Below are positions 6,396-6,510 of a stretch of 6,510 nt of DNA, piece after piece (positions within the stretch are counted from its first letter, which is position 1; each line of letters opens with the position of its first letter). The DNA is from Crocinitomicaceae bacterium (GTDB lineage: Bacteria > Bacteroidota > Bacteroidia > Flavobacteriales_D > Crocinitomicaceae): assembly GCA_030833265.1 (NCBI GenBank), contig JAURHO010000091.1, positions 1 through 6,510 on the forward strand, written 5' to 3'. The position numbers were made by a program, and so were the translations under genes. The notes below the pieces were generated by a model that saw only the letters and a list, made by a program, of their open reading frames with translations, made no database searches and was not told the DNA's origin.

Positions 6396-6510
6396 CGGCT
6401 CCGTGGCGCAACTGTCCTTTTAGGATTTCAGTTGCTCCACAAACCAAAACGGCTCCGTGGCGCAACTGTCCTTTTAGGATTTCAGTTGCTCCACAAACCA
6501 AAACGGCTCC
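6396..6510. repeat. 54-bp perfect tandem repeat with hairpin units, running off the window
   Basis: Two identical 54-base units (6396-6449 and 6450-6503) are followed by the first 7 bases of a third (CGGCTCC, 6504-6510). I see no mismatch between the copies. Each unit contains a long inverted repeat, in copy 1 GTGG-C-GCAACTG (6403-6414) pairing with CAGTTGC-T-CCAC (6429-6440). It has a single C/T mismatch, an inner TCCT/AGGA stem with a TTT loop, and a 3-T bulge. A CAAACCAAAA-type linker separates the hairpins. The first 18 bases after the leading C (GGCTCCGTGGCGCAACTG) resemble a tRNA 5' end. There is no spacer diversity, so this is not CRISPR, and I see no gene inside it. Confidence 0.93.

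Noticed and set aside
6397..6449. Functional tRNA gene
   Set aside because: Only the first 18 bases fit. The closing D-stem, anticodon arm, T-arm GGTTCGA and acceptor 3' strand are all missing.
6319..6501. Minus-strand open frame of 60 codons over the tandem repeat, with an 18-residue peptide repeated
   Set aside because: The repetition follows from the unit length (54 = 18 codons). The frame has no family features and the DNA is better explained by its inverted-repeat structure. Similar readings of such repeats give spurious proteins.
6396..6510. CRISPR array
   Set aside because: The units are directly adjacent and identical over all 54 bases; there are no variable spacers and no cas genes.

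Overview
The window looks like a piece of a Bacteroidota chromosome, probably from the Flavobacteriales side of the phylum. The reasons are the Bacteroidota style of its ECF sigma factor, an outer-membrane beta-barrel fused to an anti-sigma-like N-terminus, a TAnnTTTG-type promoter element, the lack of clear Shine-Dalgarno sequences, and moderate-to-low GC. This placement is an inference from style, not from a marker gene.

Layout. Bases 1-440 are the 3' end of nuoN, the last part of a complex I subunit. Bases 487-2396 hold an ECF sigma factor and, 2 bases later, its probable regulator. That regulator has a short cytoplasmic head, one inner-membrane helix, a disordered linker of about 130 residues and a C-terminal outer-membrane-type beta-barrel ending in Phe. 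This matches the architecture of the dual membrane-spanning anti-sigma factors (Dma) described in Bacteroides thetaiotaomicron, and it is the most interesting item here. Bases 2445-5682 form a tight four-gene operon: an extended SDR (dihydroflavonol reductase/epimerase type), a CPBP-family membrane protein, a classical SDR, and an unrecognised seven-helix membrane protein with membrane-embedded His and acidic residues. Junctions are 3 bp, ATGA and ATGA, and a perfect TATCTTTG element lies upstream of the first gene. A hairpin with an A-tract and a T-rich flank at 5703-5740 ends this operon and the convergent gene.

Bases 5752-6270 on the minus strand encode a small secreted beta-barrel protein with a clear signal peptide. 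The right end (6396-6510) is a perfect 54-bp tandem repeat that runs off the window. Each unit folds into a long hairpin and begins with 18 bases that resemble the 5' end of a tRNA.

Working together: the sigma/anti-sigma pair probably reports on the state of the cell envelope directly from the outer membrane to the cytoplasm. The four-gene operon suggests membrane-associated oxidoreduction of a lipid-like or other hydrophobic substrate, but no substrate can be read from the sequence. No link between the two units is shown beyond adjacency.
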